Source: Ditylenchus dipsaci (Eukaryota; Nematoda; Chromadorea; Rhabditida; Anguinidae). From it: a stretch of DNA of 64,000 nucleotides. Every line of letters begins with the position of its first letter. Positions within the stretch are counted from its first letter, which is position 1. A model generated the notes under the pieces. The model had not been told where the DNA came from. It did no database searches and worked only from the letters and a program-made list of their open reading frames with translations. Position numbers and translations under genes: made by a program. This document shows positions 20,206 to 38,876 of this stretch, piece after piece. The stretch covers positions 1-64,000 of the forward strand of contig SADC01000616.1 of assembly GCA_004194705.1 (NCBI GenBank), in the 5' to 3' direction.

Positions 20206-22877
20206 GTAAAATAGCGCTCCTTTAGTTGTACTGTTTTTCTGAATTTTTTAGCTGATTTAACTTTACCTATCTGCCCCTCGTGGCTGACTTCAGCGTTCAA
20301 GACTCAGATGTTATAGAGCATGTAATTATGTCGTTGGATGCACAGGTATTTGTTGCCAGCGCTTAACACCTTAAGACGACTGACGTACGACTCGGTACAA
20401 CATATGACTCGGTACAACGAGTCGGTACAAGTACGACTCGGTACACCGACTCGGTACAACGTACGACTGGGTACAACGAGTCGGTACAATCTTTCCAAAT
20501 TTTCATAACAAATTGTATTTTTCGTACCAAATTTACTACTTCTTGTATCAAATCGACTAAACTCACCCGCGAAAATTTGCACCACTTGTTCCTGGATATG
20601 GATTGAATGAAACAAAACAGTAAACTTTCTTATTTTCCCCTACCTACCTGGACATCTATTCACCTGAGGTATCCATTCTCTCCAGATATATCCATCCACC
20701 TAAATCCGTATTATCATACTACTTGGCTACTAATACCTAAGTAGGAGCATTGGGCGCCTAGGTACACTCCAGCTCCACCTGGATACCCTACAGGATACGA
20801 AACTGCTCCAAAACTAGGTTTTTAGGACCCGGTATGGTTTGTGCTACAAATTAAATTATTATTTTAACATCATCAAGCCGTTCCGGAAACCATTTGGATA
20901 GAGTATAAGTATGAAATTTTGTAAAATTTTCAAATACTTCTAGCTAAATCTAATAATTCGGATTCTGGATGCGGATACCCATTTAAGGGAGGTACCATAT
21001 AGTTTTGGTCATATGAATTAGTTTGTGACTGTTATTCTATAAAAAAATGATATTAACTAACACTAGGATTCGAACCTGTAACCTCAAAATTATGTATGTT
21101 ATGTAGAGTGAAATGGAGCAACAGAACCTTTGGGGCCCCACTCGCCAGAACCAAAGGGTCCCAGTCATTTTAAGTCTAATCTATGCAAAAAAATGTTCAA
21201 TTTGAATTCGCGCCTTACTTATTTTTCGCATAGATTAGACTTAAAATGGCTGGACCCCTTTGGTTCTGGCGAGTGGGGCCCCAAAGGTTCTGGATAGCCA
21301 GTGAAATTACCGCGGTTGAATTTCCTGGAAGGTAAATTCACCATTGGGTAAATTTAGTGGAGAAAGAATTTACCGGAGGGTAATTTACTGCACCTGCTTG
21401 GATAACAACTGTAAGATAAGAACTGAGAACGAAACGTCTCGGAGGACGAACAACTGACACCGGTCTCCAGAGGGGAAGAATCTAGAAAACGGACTTTAGG
21501 TACAAGGCACTCTCGATACAGCAGACCTTATAGCCGGTCTCCAGGCAGGATGAGAAAAGTATCCTATTTACCGTATTTCCTCTAATCAGCGCCCCGGGGT
21601 GCTTATTTTTAAAACCCCCAAAAATCGGAAAATTTGGAATTCGATTTCGAGATTTTTGGGTGCTCAACCAAAATCTAAAAGTGGAATCGGTAGAGCTCGC
21701 GGGAGTCAAGAAAACGTATCAAACAGCTTTTGCAAAATATTGCTTCTACACTGAGATCCAGACCCTCAAAGTCGGGGGGGGGCACTTATTAAAGCGGAAT
21801 ATTTATTAGAGGAAATACGGTAGGATATATTAAATGTCTTTAAATATCCAAGTAACCTAATTAGTATATATATATACCCTAATTTGGATATTTTAGGGAT
21901 ACCGGAATATCCTAAATTGTCTCTTTTGTACTATATAAGATACTTTTCTCATCCCTGTCTCCAGGGGCTTCGTTGTATCGAGACGTTACTATAGTTGCAT
22001 TCTCTTATAAAGCCAGAAAATCACACTGGTTAGCATTAAAATTAGCAAGATTCCCTGGTAAGTAATGCATTTTCTATCTAAATATACTGGTTTGAATGAT
22101 TTCAGACATGCTCGATACTGTAATCTGCCAAAAATAATAATAAATGAGTGAACAAAGACGGAATATTAAATTTATAACAAGATCATGGTCCACAAGATTA
22201 GGTACAAGAAGGAGTAAATTTAGTAAAAAAAATTGGTATAAAATTGTACCGAGTCGTAGGTTGTACCGACTCGTTGTACCCAGTCGTACGTTGTACCGAG
22301 TCGGTGTACCGAGTCATACTTGTACCGACTCGTTGTACCGAGTCATTTGTTGTACCGAGTCGTTGCTATACCCTTAAGACGGATGTTTGAAATCTCTTGC
22401 AGGTGGCTTCGCCTACATATGTGTTGCGGCCGCCGAAAATCAGTAAGCAGACACTGTGCTTTTTTCATACAATTGATGAATTTTTAGTTCAAAACAATCC
22501 CGATTCGCCTTCAGTTGTGGAACTTGGTTTGCGCAGGTCGACAAGAAACCGTTTGCCTCGACTCCAGCGAAGTCTGCATCAGCGACCAATATATGAACGC
22601 GATGCTGAAGGAAGTAATAACTTTTTTACTTTTGAGCCAAGTGGGTATTATTTTTCTCAATTTAGATTATAGCATAATTGGCGTTAATGAAGTGGTCGTC
22701 AAAGACAAGAGGCTGAAAAAGTACGGAGTGGCTGACCCGATTGTCGCTGATGAGAGGAGTCGCGAAATGAAAAGTAATTAATGACCTATCACATATTAAA
22801 TATATTTTCTGATTTCAGACCGGAAGAAGCTGGAGACCATCAAGAAAGCAGAGCTAAAGAAGCGTCGTTTCACATAA
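19062..22877 (+). CDS. CENP-C-like kinetochore protein gene with tandem exons
   Basis: Plus strand. The 3' half reads cleanly through five exons: 20252-20345, 22403-22442, 22488-22613, 22666-22773 and 22819-22877, with matching phases from the second onward. Exon 22488-22613 encodes VVELGLRRSTRNRLPRLQRS followed by RPIYERDAEG, aligning without gaps to the CENP-C motif (R-R-x-x-R-x-R-L ... R-x-x-Y), which binds the centromeric nucleosome. Then come GVNEVVVKDKRLKKYGVADP and a basic tail ending KKRRFT. The aromatic residue normally in the motif centre is Ser here. The 5' part is the tandem exon array at 19062-20205. The frame at the start of 20252-20345 needs one base of correction. A 1994-bp element occupies the intron 20346-22402. 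No cupin dimer domain follows, as expected if the protein is nematode-like. First exon and start codon not found; a decayed repeat exon lies at 18971-19008. Confidence 0.55.
20379..22372. mobile_element. Element with GACTCGGTACAA words, 9-bp TSD, inside an intron
   Basis: Flanked by CTTAAGACG at 20370-20378 and 22373-22381. The left end is ACTGACGTACGACTCGGTAC; the right end reversed is GGTATAGCAACGACTCGGTA. Both ends carry arrays of CGACTCGGTACAACG words. The interior has several nested items, including the 21571-21820 MITE, a hairpin with CCAAAGGGTCC at 21120-21290, and a tRNA-like B box at 21066. No transposase seen. The element at 32718-33924 is a sister family. A 9-bp duplication fits Mutator-like or Merlin-like elements better than hAT. 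Confidence 0.7.
21571..21820. mobile_element. CCGTATTTCCTCTAAT MITE, copy 2
   Basis: TA-flanked (21569-21570, 21821-21822) with TIR CCGTATTTCCTCTAATCAGC and the inverse GAGGAAATACGG. It shares GAATCGGTAGAGCTCGCGGG and AGAAAACG with copy 1. It is nested inside the 20379-22372 element. Confidence 0.8.
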
Positions 22878-23504
22878 AATCTCATTATCCGTTTGTGTCA
22901 TGGTGTGGTTTGAGTACCTGTATAAAGGAGTTTATGCAATTGTTGTAGTGTTTTTAATACATCTTTTACTTTTAGTGTCAATCCGGGTGACGTTAGTGTT
23001 AGAAGAGGAGACGGATTTTAAGAGTAACACAGTCTTGACAAGGGGTGCCCTTCCGGGTGTCATTTTCTGGAGCCTAACGGAGGACTTTTTTGAATATTCT
23101 TGTAGAGCACTTATGTCTTCCTAGTTGCGGATACGGCTAATTGTTCCCGGAATATGTGAAGGGACTGATTGTTCCCGATCCATGTAAAAAAGAACAATTC
23201 TTCCCGGCTTAATTTTACAAGTTTCTGACGTGTTGAACCATTTATTTTCGTTATTGTTGTCACTTTTTACCCGTGTTTGCCCATTTTCTACTTTTTATTC
23301 GCAAATTCCTTAGTGCTGGTACAAATTTCGATTCTGTTGCTAATGTTCTTACTCGCGTTGATCAAGGTGAACTAGTAGTTGTGTGGAATTAGCTTGCCTC
23401 ACTTATAGCTTATTTGCCTGAAAGTCTATCCAAAATCCAAAATTAGCTAAATTACTCTAAAATTCGGTGGTTAAAATGTGGAATTCTTTTGCAAAATTTA
23501 TATA
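22878..23504. other. 3' flank of the CENP-C-like gene
   Basis: The flank holds an ORF (22900-23124) with a hydrophobic stretch (YAIVVVFLIHLLLLVS). I see no splice context or homology for it and treat it as probably non-coding 3' flank. Confidence 0.3.
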
Positions 23505-24895
23505 ACTCTGCATATAACACGCCTCAAAAAGAACTTTTTTTTCTGACTTTGGGGGTAACACGGTGTTTTTGTCCCATGACCGAAAATCTCGAAAATCGAC
23601 AGTTTTTGACCCAAAAATGACTAGAAAAATCGGGGCGAAAACTGAGTCAGGATGACCACCCACTCAAAACGAGTCATTTTCTGTCCCTTTTTTGGGCGGG
23701 AAGTAAGCACCGTTTCACCCCCAAAGTCAAAAAAAAAATTATTTTTGAGGCGTGTTATATGTCTACTTTCTGATTTTACGTCGAATGGATTATAACAAAA
23801 AATTGTTAAGAGAAATTAAAAATTCAATAGTGTCCAAGGGTAAGCTTGAACTCGTGACCTCAAGAAAAATGGCCTATTTTGCCATGTAAGATCCTTCACC
23901 ATGAAACGTGTAACTTGTAGAAAAAAGTCAGAAAATTTTAATCAAATCCAGTTACAGAAATATTCCTCAAAAATTATCGATTTTCGGAAATTAAGACTAT
24001 CTTCAAAACTTCACAAAAATTCGAACAAAAATTCCAAAAAAAATCTCTGAAACACACCTTATTTTGCATGGTGCAGTGGTAAAGCTTTCCATCACTAGAT
24101 TTTAAGAGTCGAATTTTGTGAGACTTTACATTGGGTCGGAAATTCGGAGATTAGGGCATCAAGTTTTTCCACTGAATACCCCGTAAATACCCCCAAATAA
24201 ATACCCGTTGGAGTAGCCGAAAATATTCGATTGTAGGAAAACTAAAATCTAACAGTGGTATCTCACCCAGAACCGGGAGCTGAACACGGTTTGATAACAC
24301 CAAAACAGTGAATTTACTATGCAAAACCTCAATACTAACGTACTTTTCTTTTTGAACACGAATTCAGTTAATTTAATTAATATATATTAAATTGAATTTC
24401 CATTGAACCATTCTCTGCCCCAAATATACCCAGGTACCTAGAAAAGTACTCATCCTTGGGTACCTATCCTTCGGTACCATGTCATTACTCCGCTGAAGCT
24501 ATCATGCAGACTGAGAGTAAAAATTTTTTACTTTTTCGGGTTCCAAAACCTATTTTCTGGACTAATTTGGACATGCTGAAGATGGTTTGATAGTGGCTAA
24601 ATGCCGTTTTGTATAGCATTTCTTGAGTTTTGGTAAAATCGATTATTTCCCAATACTCGAAAATACCATACAAAACCTTACTCAACTATTATCAAACCAT
24701 CTTCAGCATGCCTGAATTAGTCGAGAAGACTAGTTTTCGAACCTGAAAAAAGTAAAAAAAATTCTCTCCAAAGCAAGTGGATGACCACTTGGTTTGGTTG
24801 GTTTAGACTAAATAATTTCAATTCCTGCAAAATTTTCACTGAACATGAAGGTAAAAAAACTCATTGGGTACACTGAAAGTGAGAGTAAAAGTAAG
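23505..24895. repeat. Two palindromic MITEs and AT-rich spacer
   Basis: 23505-23765: arms CATATAACACGCCTCAAAAA and the inverse, around a hairpin with CACGGTGTTTTTGTC. 24500-24830: arms CATGCTGAAGATGGTTTGAT and the inverse, ending AAGTGGATGACCACTTGGTT and GTTGGTTTAGACTAA; the same family returns at 63370-63730. A tRNA-like block (ATGGTGCAGTGGTAAAGC) sits at 24068. I see no exon in this stretch. Confidence 0.5.
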
Positions 24896-25265
24896 ACTGA
24901 AAGGCGATTTTTTCCTGTTAGATACACGAAAGTGAGACATGAGAGTACACGAGAGTGAGAGTCAGAGTGAGCGTGAAAGTGAAAGAGTAATCCACTAATT
25001 TGATACCGGGCTTCAGGGTAGATACCTACCTATCTACCTTCCAGGTGGATAAGGGACGAAAAAAAGGTCAAAATATCGAAATAACATGACTTCCCTTCAA
25101 GACAAAATATGCCCTGAAAAACATACCCCAAATAACCCCCTCAAATAACCCCCTGAAATAACCCGGGTTATTTGGTGGGGGGGGGGGGTTATTTCAGGGG
25201 GTTATTTGAGGGGGGGGGGTTATTTGGTGGGGGGGGGGTTATTTGAGGGGTCATGTCTGAATACC
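24890..25265. repeat. GAGAGTGAGAGT words and GGGTTATTTGAGGGG words
   Basis: 24895-24990 has degenerate GAAAGTGAGA and GAGAGTGAGAGT words. 25120-25255 is an array of CCCCCTCAAATAA and its inverse GGTTATTTGAGGGG, with G runs up to 10, centred on CCCGGG. Both are low-complexity word arrays like those bounding elements elsewhere; target duplications are not visible. Confidence 0.5.
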
Positions 25266-25559
25266 CTATTTGTTATATGCTGAATACGATGGCGTTATCA
25301 GCTTTGGTACCTACACAGTCATTTTTGAGTTATAGACCTCCAAAATTGGGTAATCGGAGAGCTACCGAGGTCTCAAATCCGTAGGTGTCTATAATTTCGT
25401 TTTAGAAGGGTTTTTTTCTACTCACATTCTCAATTATTATATACCATTAGATAGCAGTAGTTAGATACTGGTCCGTAGTGGTTTAGGATGGTTTAGGGTG
25501 GTTTAGCCCATCAGACTGGAATTCTAATCCGCGCAATCAAAATTTCGCAAAAAATCACA

Positions 25560-26150
25560 CATTATGAATGCGTAGGCATGGCGCAGTGATATCAGTTCAG
25601 ACTTCATTTTTCGTGTCGCAGGTTCGATCTTCATTCGAATTTGTACAAATCATATAATTTTACTGACAGCACCCCAAGTCAGTGTTTCCAAAACTCAAGC
25701 TCAAAGTCAAGGTCAAACTCAAGGTAAACCTTGAGTTTAGTAAACTCAAGGTCGTTTTTCTCGATTTTTTGTAGGAAAAATAGGTCTGAATTTTTTTCCC
25801 TGTCCCATAAAGTCAAGTTTTTGCGCTGAACAAAACGTACTTTTCAGAATTTCAATATCTTTTTTTCAAGATGATATATAGCTGTTTTTAGGCCGAAAAT
25901 CACCTTGAGTTTACCTTGACTTTGACCCTGCTAAACTCAAGGTAAACTCAAGGTGATTTTCGGGGCAGCGACATATTGCGCCATATCAAATTGCGCCATA
26001 TCAAATTGCGCCACATTCAAATTGCGCCGCCGTAAATTGCGCCGCATTCAAATTGCGCCGCCGCAAATTACGCCACCGCGGATTGCGCCTAACTCAAATT
26101 GCGCCACCGCAGATTGCGCCAAAATCAGATTGCGCCACCGTATGCTCCCT
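25560..26150. repeat. tRNA-like block, truncated CAAGGTAAAC hairpin and GCGCC word array
   Basis: 25570-25640 is tRNA-like (ATGGCGCAGTGATATCAG and GTCGCAGGTTCGATC). 25680-25960 starts CAGTGTTTCC and has AAACTCAAGGTAAAC words; its right end is cut by a GCGCC element that starts GGGGCAGCGACATATTGCGC at 25963. About ten CAAATTGCGCCGCC words follow to 26140. No right partner of that array is visible. Confidence 0.5.
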
Positions 26151-26389
26151 GCTTTTACTTTTTTGTGGCGCTTTTTGCAAAGATAATGCAACAACTGTTA
26201 CCTTTTTAGAAGGAAGAATAGCAGGGCTACCTGATGGCTTTAAAACTTTGAAAAAAATGTGAAAAAAATTAGGTAAATTTATAAAATAAGATTTAAAAAT
26301 TATCGGCGACAAAAAAGAGTTTTTTCGGCAACAAAAAATAGATTTTCGGCGACAAGAAAAAGTTTTGTACGTTTAATTCCATGCCATCC

Positions 26390-27020
26390 TACACAGATCT
26401 GTCATTTGCATGGAATCCCAAAATTAGGGGATTTGCTGACTGGAAAAAATTCCAATCAACTCCTCTGTAATTTTTGGACCCAGAAGTCAATGGACTCAAT
26501 AGAAGAATAAATAAGATATGCACTTTGGGGAGTGGCCAGTTAGCGGCGGTTTTCTTCAAAATATTTGATATTTTTTGCCATAAAAGTACTCTTTTTGTGG
26601 AAAACAGTTTTTCTGAGGCCACTCAGTAGCTGAAATTTCCTAAGGAATCCGAACTAGATAACAGAGTTTTAAAATAGCGCGTGGTTGCTGAGATATGACC
26701 CAAAGTTGGGTGCTTGTCATTTTTAAATGATGACCATCTAACTTTAGGTCATATCTCAGCAACCACGCGTTATTTTAAAATTCTGTTTTTGATTCGGATT
26801 CCTGAAAAATTTCAGCTACTGGGTGGCCTCAGAAAAACTGTTTTCCACAAAAAGAGTACTTTTATAACAAAAAATATCAAAAATTTAAAAAAAACCATCG
26901 CTAACTGGCCATACACCATGCACTTTGGGGGACTCGAACCTTCGACCCTAGGCGATTTGTATAGGAAAAAATTTTGAATTCCGGGGCACCACCTCTTATT
27001 AGCGTGGGCATGCCCTTTAA
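26390..27020. repeat. Long palindrome with flanking tRNA-like B box
   Basis: Arms at 26500-26700 and 26715-26930 share GGTCATATCTCAGCAACCAC, CTGTTTTCCACAAAAAGAGT and AACTGGCCA in opposite orientation. 26931-26955 carries GGGGACTCGAACCTTCGACC (B-box-like). 26995-27015 has GCGTGGGCATGCCCTTTAA, an end shared with the TTAA MITE family. Confidence 0.5.
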
Positions 27021-27328
27021 AAATTGACGATTTTTATCAAAAAAATTTTACAAAAAAATCATTTGGGGTTGGTAATCAATTAGCCGTCCTAAAAAGTGTC
27101 TTTTTCGCCTATTGCCGTTTTCTGACCGTTTTTGTAGACCATTATTAGACAAGTTACCACGGACTGTGTAGCCAGTGAGATGAGCTACAAATTTAGTGGT
27201 AAATTGCTGGAAATATCTTTGCAAAAATTAGCTAAAAACATTAAAGAGTAGAACACATTTATAATTAAATTAAATTCAGGCAAAAATGAGGTGAGTGACA
27301 ATTGAATTTTTTTGGCAGTTCCACAAGT

Positions 27329-28291
27329 TTAAATGAAGGTTGAATTGAATTCCTTCTTAATCTCCTGCTCTTGAAGTTTTTCTTTTGCTTTTATGGCAGC
27401 GAGTCGCTCAGCTTCTAGCTGCTCCATCCTGAGTGTTTTGGCCTCAGCCTTTTCCCTGGCTTGCACTTCTATCTGCAATAGCATCTTGAGCTGCTCTATC
27501 TCCACCTGCAGCCTGTTGATCTTCTCATCCTTTAACTGCTCTGGTGTCTGAACTTCGATTTCTGTCTCTTTTTTGATTACGGATTTTGCCTGTGGCTGGG
27601 TCTCCACTTCTACCACTTAAAAATAAATAAACGGATTACAGTCGACTCTCGTTAAACTGGCACTCCCTCAAGTTCGTTTCCGCCTAGGGTCCGACACTTT
27701 TTTGACCTCAATTTTTTCGAAGCCTTTTGCTAGTTGTCTTCGGCCATTCTAGTCCTAAATATCGTGAGGATTCTCGATTTTGCCGATCGATTTTGTAAAT
27801 GACAATAATTTTCACCGAAAATACCCGCGGGTACTTACAAAAACCGGCACCCTTTTTTCAAAAAGGGGTGCCGGTTTATTGAGTACCCGCGGGTCTCTAC
27901 GATGAAATTTTGAAAAACGATCGAAAAAATCAAGATCCTTTCGATATTTCGGACTGCCGAAGACAACTGGCAAAGGCTTCAAAATTTGAGGTTAAAAAAG
28001 TGTCGACTCTAGGCGGGAACGAACTTGAGGGAGGTGCCAGTTTAAAAAGAGTTGACTGTAATAGTCTTTTTAATTTTTTAAATTACCCTGCTCTATAACA
28101 ACACAACTTTGATGGCCGTCTCTGATGTAGTACCACTTCAAGCACTCTGCACATCTCGCTTTTACAGGCCATGGACACGGCCTAAGATGGTGACCGGTTT
28201 CATTTTTGTGCCATTTTCTGCAAAAATTGCACCGAGTTACTAAAAGCATTCTTTCTGCACGGGGTTTGTACGGCTTGAATCGATTGGACAT
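27329..28291 (-). CDS. Two-exon protein: Cys/His cluster plus coiled coil (unrecognised)
   Basis: Minus strand. Exon 1 (28087-28291) starts MSNRFKPYKPRAERMLLVTR and contains RCNFCRKWHKNETGHHLRPC, then CAECLKWYYIRDGHQSC. Paired C-x2-C, His and C-x2-C positions suggest one or two zinc-binding knuckles. Exon 2 (27329-27615) is a long charged heptad region (NRLQVEIEQLKMLLQIEVQA, RMEQLEAERLAAIKAKEKLQ) ending FNSTFI. Splicing at GCAGG|GTAATT and TTTTTAAG|TGG joins codons in phase 1 and gives a 163-residue protein with no frame break. The intron is 471 bp, of which 420 bp is a MITE (27639-28058). Family not recognised. A zinc finger followed by a coiled coil suggests a DNA- or RNA-associated dimer; that is inference. 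Confidence 0.7.
27639..28058. mobile_element. Tigger-like MITE inside an intron
   Basis: TIRs CAGTCGACTCTCGTTAAACT and the inverse of CAGTCAACTCTTTTTAAACT, with TA at 27637-27638 and 28059-28060. Arms contain CGCCTAGGGTCCGACACTTT and the inverse GTGTCGACTCTAGGCGG; the centre has GGTACTTACAAAAACCGGCA. The CGCCTAGG-TCCGACAC block recurs at 35060, 42600, 43710 and 47580, so it marks one MITE family. Removing it with one TA leaves a 49-bp intron. Confidence 0.8.
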
Positions 28292-28599
28292 CTCTAAAAA
28301 TTGTTGGTATTAAAAAAATCAAACAAAAGCTACAAGACTTATTATACAGATTTTTTGAAAATCTGAGCGTTGAGAAATGGGCTTTTTTTTTAAATCGATT
28401 TTTTAAAAAATGAACGAAGTCTTAAAAATGAGAAAAAACTTGAATTTCGGTCTTTTTTCGGCGAATTTTATTTTTTCAAGAAGCCATAACTCTACGCTCA
28501 AATTTTTAAAACTTTCATGTAAAATGATTTTAGTGGCTTTTGAATCGCGATACAGCTTACAAGAGAACCTCTAGAACTTGTTTTTCACTCGTAAATTAG

Positions 28600-29065
28600 A
28601 TTTCGGTCTGATTGGATAGCCAGTAGGCGACTTCAATCAAATTCGTTGAGGTCTCTTGCCCATAGGCCAAAAAGTTGGGATGAGAAGGCTAGTAAAGAAT
28701 TGAAAACCACAGGGGGACCAAGGCATCTTTGAATTTGAAAAGGAACTTTCAGGGTCAAAGGTTCAAATACTACTGGGTGCACACCTTTTTTCTTGTAATT
28801 TTTCCCTGCTCTAATAATTTTTAGATAGCTAAGAGGCTGGTGATCATTTTGAAACTAAAACTTATGAAAAAAAGTAGGCAAAAATAAGATGTGCACCCAG
28901 CAGTATTCGAACCTGTGACCTGGTTATAAAGCACTCTCTAGTTTTTCAATTCTTTACTAGCCTTCTCATCCCAACTTTTGGGCCTATGGGCACGAGTTCT
29001 CAACGAATCTGATTGAAAGTCAGCCTACTGGCTATCCAATGAGACCAAACTCCAATTAACAAGTG
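28600..29065. repeat. Palindrome with tRNA-like B boxes in both arms
   Basis: Outer arms: TTGGATAGCCAGTAGGCGAC and the inverse. Middle: TAGTAAAGAATTGAAAACC and its inverse, and CCCATAGGCCAAAAAGTTGG and its inverse. Inner: CAAAGGTTCAAATACTACTG on the left and CAGCAGTATTCGAACCTGTG on the right, both ending in GGGTGCACA-type sequence. The same B-box block (GGTCACAGGTTCGACTACCA) recurs at 61741. Confidence 0.55.
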
Positions 29066-30110
29066 AAAAAAAAGTTCGCGAAGTTCCCTTGTTGGTGCTA
29101 AATTGTTGCTAAAGCGCTAAACCGTAAATAAAACTTTTGACCAGTCGAAGTGATGAAAATGCTTGACAACTTCTCAAAACGACCTCACAGGTGTTTAGAG
29201 CCAAATCCTCACTTTTCTAAAATAATTCAGCTAGATTTTATATGCCGTTTGAGATAGGAGATTTAGGGCTACAGAATGGTATAGACAAATAAAAGATATG
29301 ATCCCAAAATTGATAAAAGATAAGACTCTGAAAAGTTTTCAGTGAAAAGCCGCCACGAACTTTTGTTCACCCGTTAATACTCTCTAGTTCCTTCGGCTAG
29401 GTGATATTTGGCGAAAACGACATTTCAGAAACGTGTCATTTGTCAAGATGACACCAGTGTTGTCCCTTCATTCTTTCTCATTTCTTTTGTAGTATTGATG
29501 CTTTTTTTTTCAACGTTTTACTTACATTTCTCAGCAAGTTTGGTGTCATTTTGAAGATGAGATTATAAGCTTTAAAATGACACCAAACTTTTTACCAAAT
29601 GTATTTAAAATATTAGAAAAACAGTAGAATGAACGTGAGGAAAGTTTTCCTCATTTTTCTTCATTTTTCCTCATTTTTGCGTATTATCGATTTTTCTTCC
29701 AACATTTCGTTAACGTCTCTCGAAGCTTTTGGTGTCATTTTGAAGCCTATAATCTCAGCTATAATATAATATCAAACTCGTTGAGTAAAGTTTTAAAAAG
29801 TTAGAAATGTTCATCAAAATTAGTCATGAGGAAAAATGAGGAAGTCACAACACTGGATGACACTCGACAAAAAACGGAGTTCCGCACTTGACAATAAAAA
29901 CAACAGGGGGACCAAGCAGTGTTTGGACCTCGTTCTCATACTCGAGTACGAAGTACGATAAGAAATTTTAGAGGTACGAGTACGAACAGCGTTAAATACA
30001 ATTACTTATGAAGTCACGGGCGGGGGTACAGAAGCTATAGCCGACCCCCCCCCCTCCTGTCTCAACAAAAACAGTGCCAATCTTTGACTTAGCTAACGAC
30101 TAAAATCCCA
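29066..30110. other. Gene-free stretch with GACACCA hairpin fragments and GAGTACGA words
   Basis: 29400-29890 contains repeated TTTGGTGTCATTTTGAAG blocks and their inverse, plus GGAAAAATGAGGAA runs. 29930-30000 has degenerate GAGTACGAAGTACGA words. A C-run lies at 30045. No exon signal recognised. Confidence 0.4.
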
Positions 30111-30116
30111 AATTTG

Positions 30117-30565
30117 AAATGGCCATAAAGGTACGTTCACATAAAAGTGTCGACCCAAGCGTTCTTTTAACGCGGGAAGAGCTGTACTTTTTTTTCTTGA
30201 CCAAAACTTTTTTTCTGTTGGCATCATTTTGTAGCTAAGATTCAGGGCTTCAAAATGAGGTATTGACAAGCCACATCTGAAATGAAAAATTCGGGTAAAA
30301 ATGCTTAGGCCCGCACTCAGGTCGACACTCACAGAGTGTGGGCCTGAGTGTCGACTTGAGTGCGGACCTAAGCATTTTTACCCCAATTTTTCATATCAGA
30401 TGTGGCTTGTCAATACCTCATTTTGAAGCCCTGAATCTTAGCTACAAAATGATAACAACAGAAAAAAAGTTTTGGTCAAGAAAAAAAAGTACAGCTCTTC
30501 CGCGTTAAAAACACCCAAATCTCACACTCAGGTCGACACTCATTGTGAACGTGCCTTAACTCTTT
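30117..30565. repeat. Long near-perfect hairpin
   Basis: Arms include GTTCACATAAAAGTGTCGAC...AACGCGGGAAGAGCTGTAC on the left and the inverse on the right. The centre is CACTCACAGAGTGTG with TAGGTCCGCACTCA-type arms. ORFs on both strands are mirror images and not genes. Confidence 0.6.
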
Positions 30566-31980
30566 CTAAAGGTCTTTTTTCAAAAATCTGTTTTCACAGA
30601 TCGTCTCAATTTTTTATGACGTTGTATATAAGGTCAAAACACGATTTTCGCTTGGTGCTCCTGTGATTTAGGTCGTGGTCTATGGACGGCCTTTGGATGG
30701 GCAAGCCCAAACCACAGGGACGGTAGGTTACCAGTTACCAAGCAAAAATCGTGTTCATAAACTTATATACCAAATGAAACAACATAGAAGACCGGAACGG
30801 TCTGTAAAAACATATTTTTGAAAAAAGACTTGCTAAAAAAGTTATGGCCATTTCAAACCGGTGTAATTTTTGGGGCATTCTGTATTTGTGCATTTTGGTT
30901 ACTTTTCTGGACCAGGCTCATTATGAAAAAGAATACGGTAAGCAGAATAAATACGAATAAAGGTATTCATCGTGCCTATTTTATTACCTATATAGTTTAT
31001 CTTGATTAATAGCTGTGTAGATAACAAATATGGCCAGAAGAACACGTGGAGCAGTGATGAGTCCGCCCCGCGCGCCCCAAATGCGCCCCGTCCTGGTGCG
31101 TGGGGCGGGGGAAGTCAAAATTTGGGTGAGGGGCTGGGTTCAGGGCGCCGCAAAAACTTTTTTTGTATCCTAAACTTTGCCAAAAAATTAATTTTTTGAA
31201 TTCTCATTATAATTGGCCTTCCGAATCGCGTCGAAGCATGATTTAAACGACGAAGCATGATCGACTCGACAACCCAACCTATAAGCATCGTTCCAAAACA
31301 ACAGGAGACCAAGGCATTTTTTTTTTTCAAAAAATCACTTCTTGCCTTTCGTTGACTTTTTTTCATTTGAAAAAATCACTAAGACTCGAAAACGGTGTAG
31401 GGAAAATGACCTCTCGGGCGGATTTAGCCCTCCCCCCCCTCCGTCAGATTTTTCTGGCTACGTCTCTGCACCGGTAAAATATCAACTGACCACCATTTTT
31501 TCGGAAATTTTGAAACTTTTTATTAAAAATCGACAATTTTGACAGTAAAAGTCTTCGAAAAGTCAATCTCTTCCTGAATCCGAATCCGCTGAGATCAGGT
31601 CCGAAAAATTTCAGGAAGCTGAGATATCCCTTAAAGTAGGGAAGTGGTCCAAATTTTCTGTGTGGTCTACTCAAATACCAATATCTCAGCTCCCTGAGAT
31701 TTTTCGGAACTTATCTCAACGGATTCGGATTCAAGAAGAGATTTGGTATTAGGGGTGACTTTCCGCTAACTTTTACTGTCCAAATCATCGATTTTTAATC
31801 AAAACTTTCAAATATTCCGAAAAAATGGTGGTCAGTTGATGGCCGTCCTCTGCACCCTGTACACCAAATTCATGTCTGTCCATTTATTTTTTTGCCTGAT
31901 GATTATTGAAAAACCATGTGGAACAAGAACATTAGTAGTAATAACAAGCTATATACAAATACCCTAATTTAATGCAATGG
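30566..31980. repeat. Several small palindromes, no gene
   Basis: 30600-30790: arms TATATAAGGTCAAAACACGA and the inverse around GGGACGGTAGGTTACC. 31000-31180: GC-rich GCGCCCCAAATGCGCCCCG. 31400-31840: arms ATATCAACTGACCACCATTT and the inverse, with TCCGAATCCGCTGAGATCAG inside. They lie downstream of the KAT5-like gene's last exon (minus strand, ends 31981). Confidence 0.45.

Positions 31981-38876
<6,896 letters not shown>

Noticed and set aside
22900..23124. 74-codon ORF with a hydrophobic segment downstream of the CENP-C-like gene
   Set aside because: Starts right after the stop codon, with no acceptor, no homology and no second exon; probably 3' flank.
24072..24130. tRNA gene near ATGGTGCAGTGGTAAAGC
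   Set aside because: The B-box part (AGAGTCGAATTTTG) is poor and stems do not form; left as a tRNA-like fragment.
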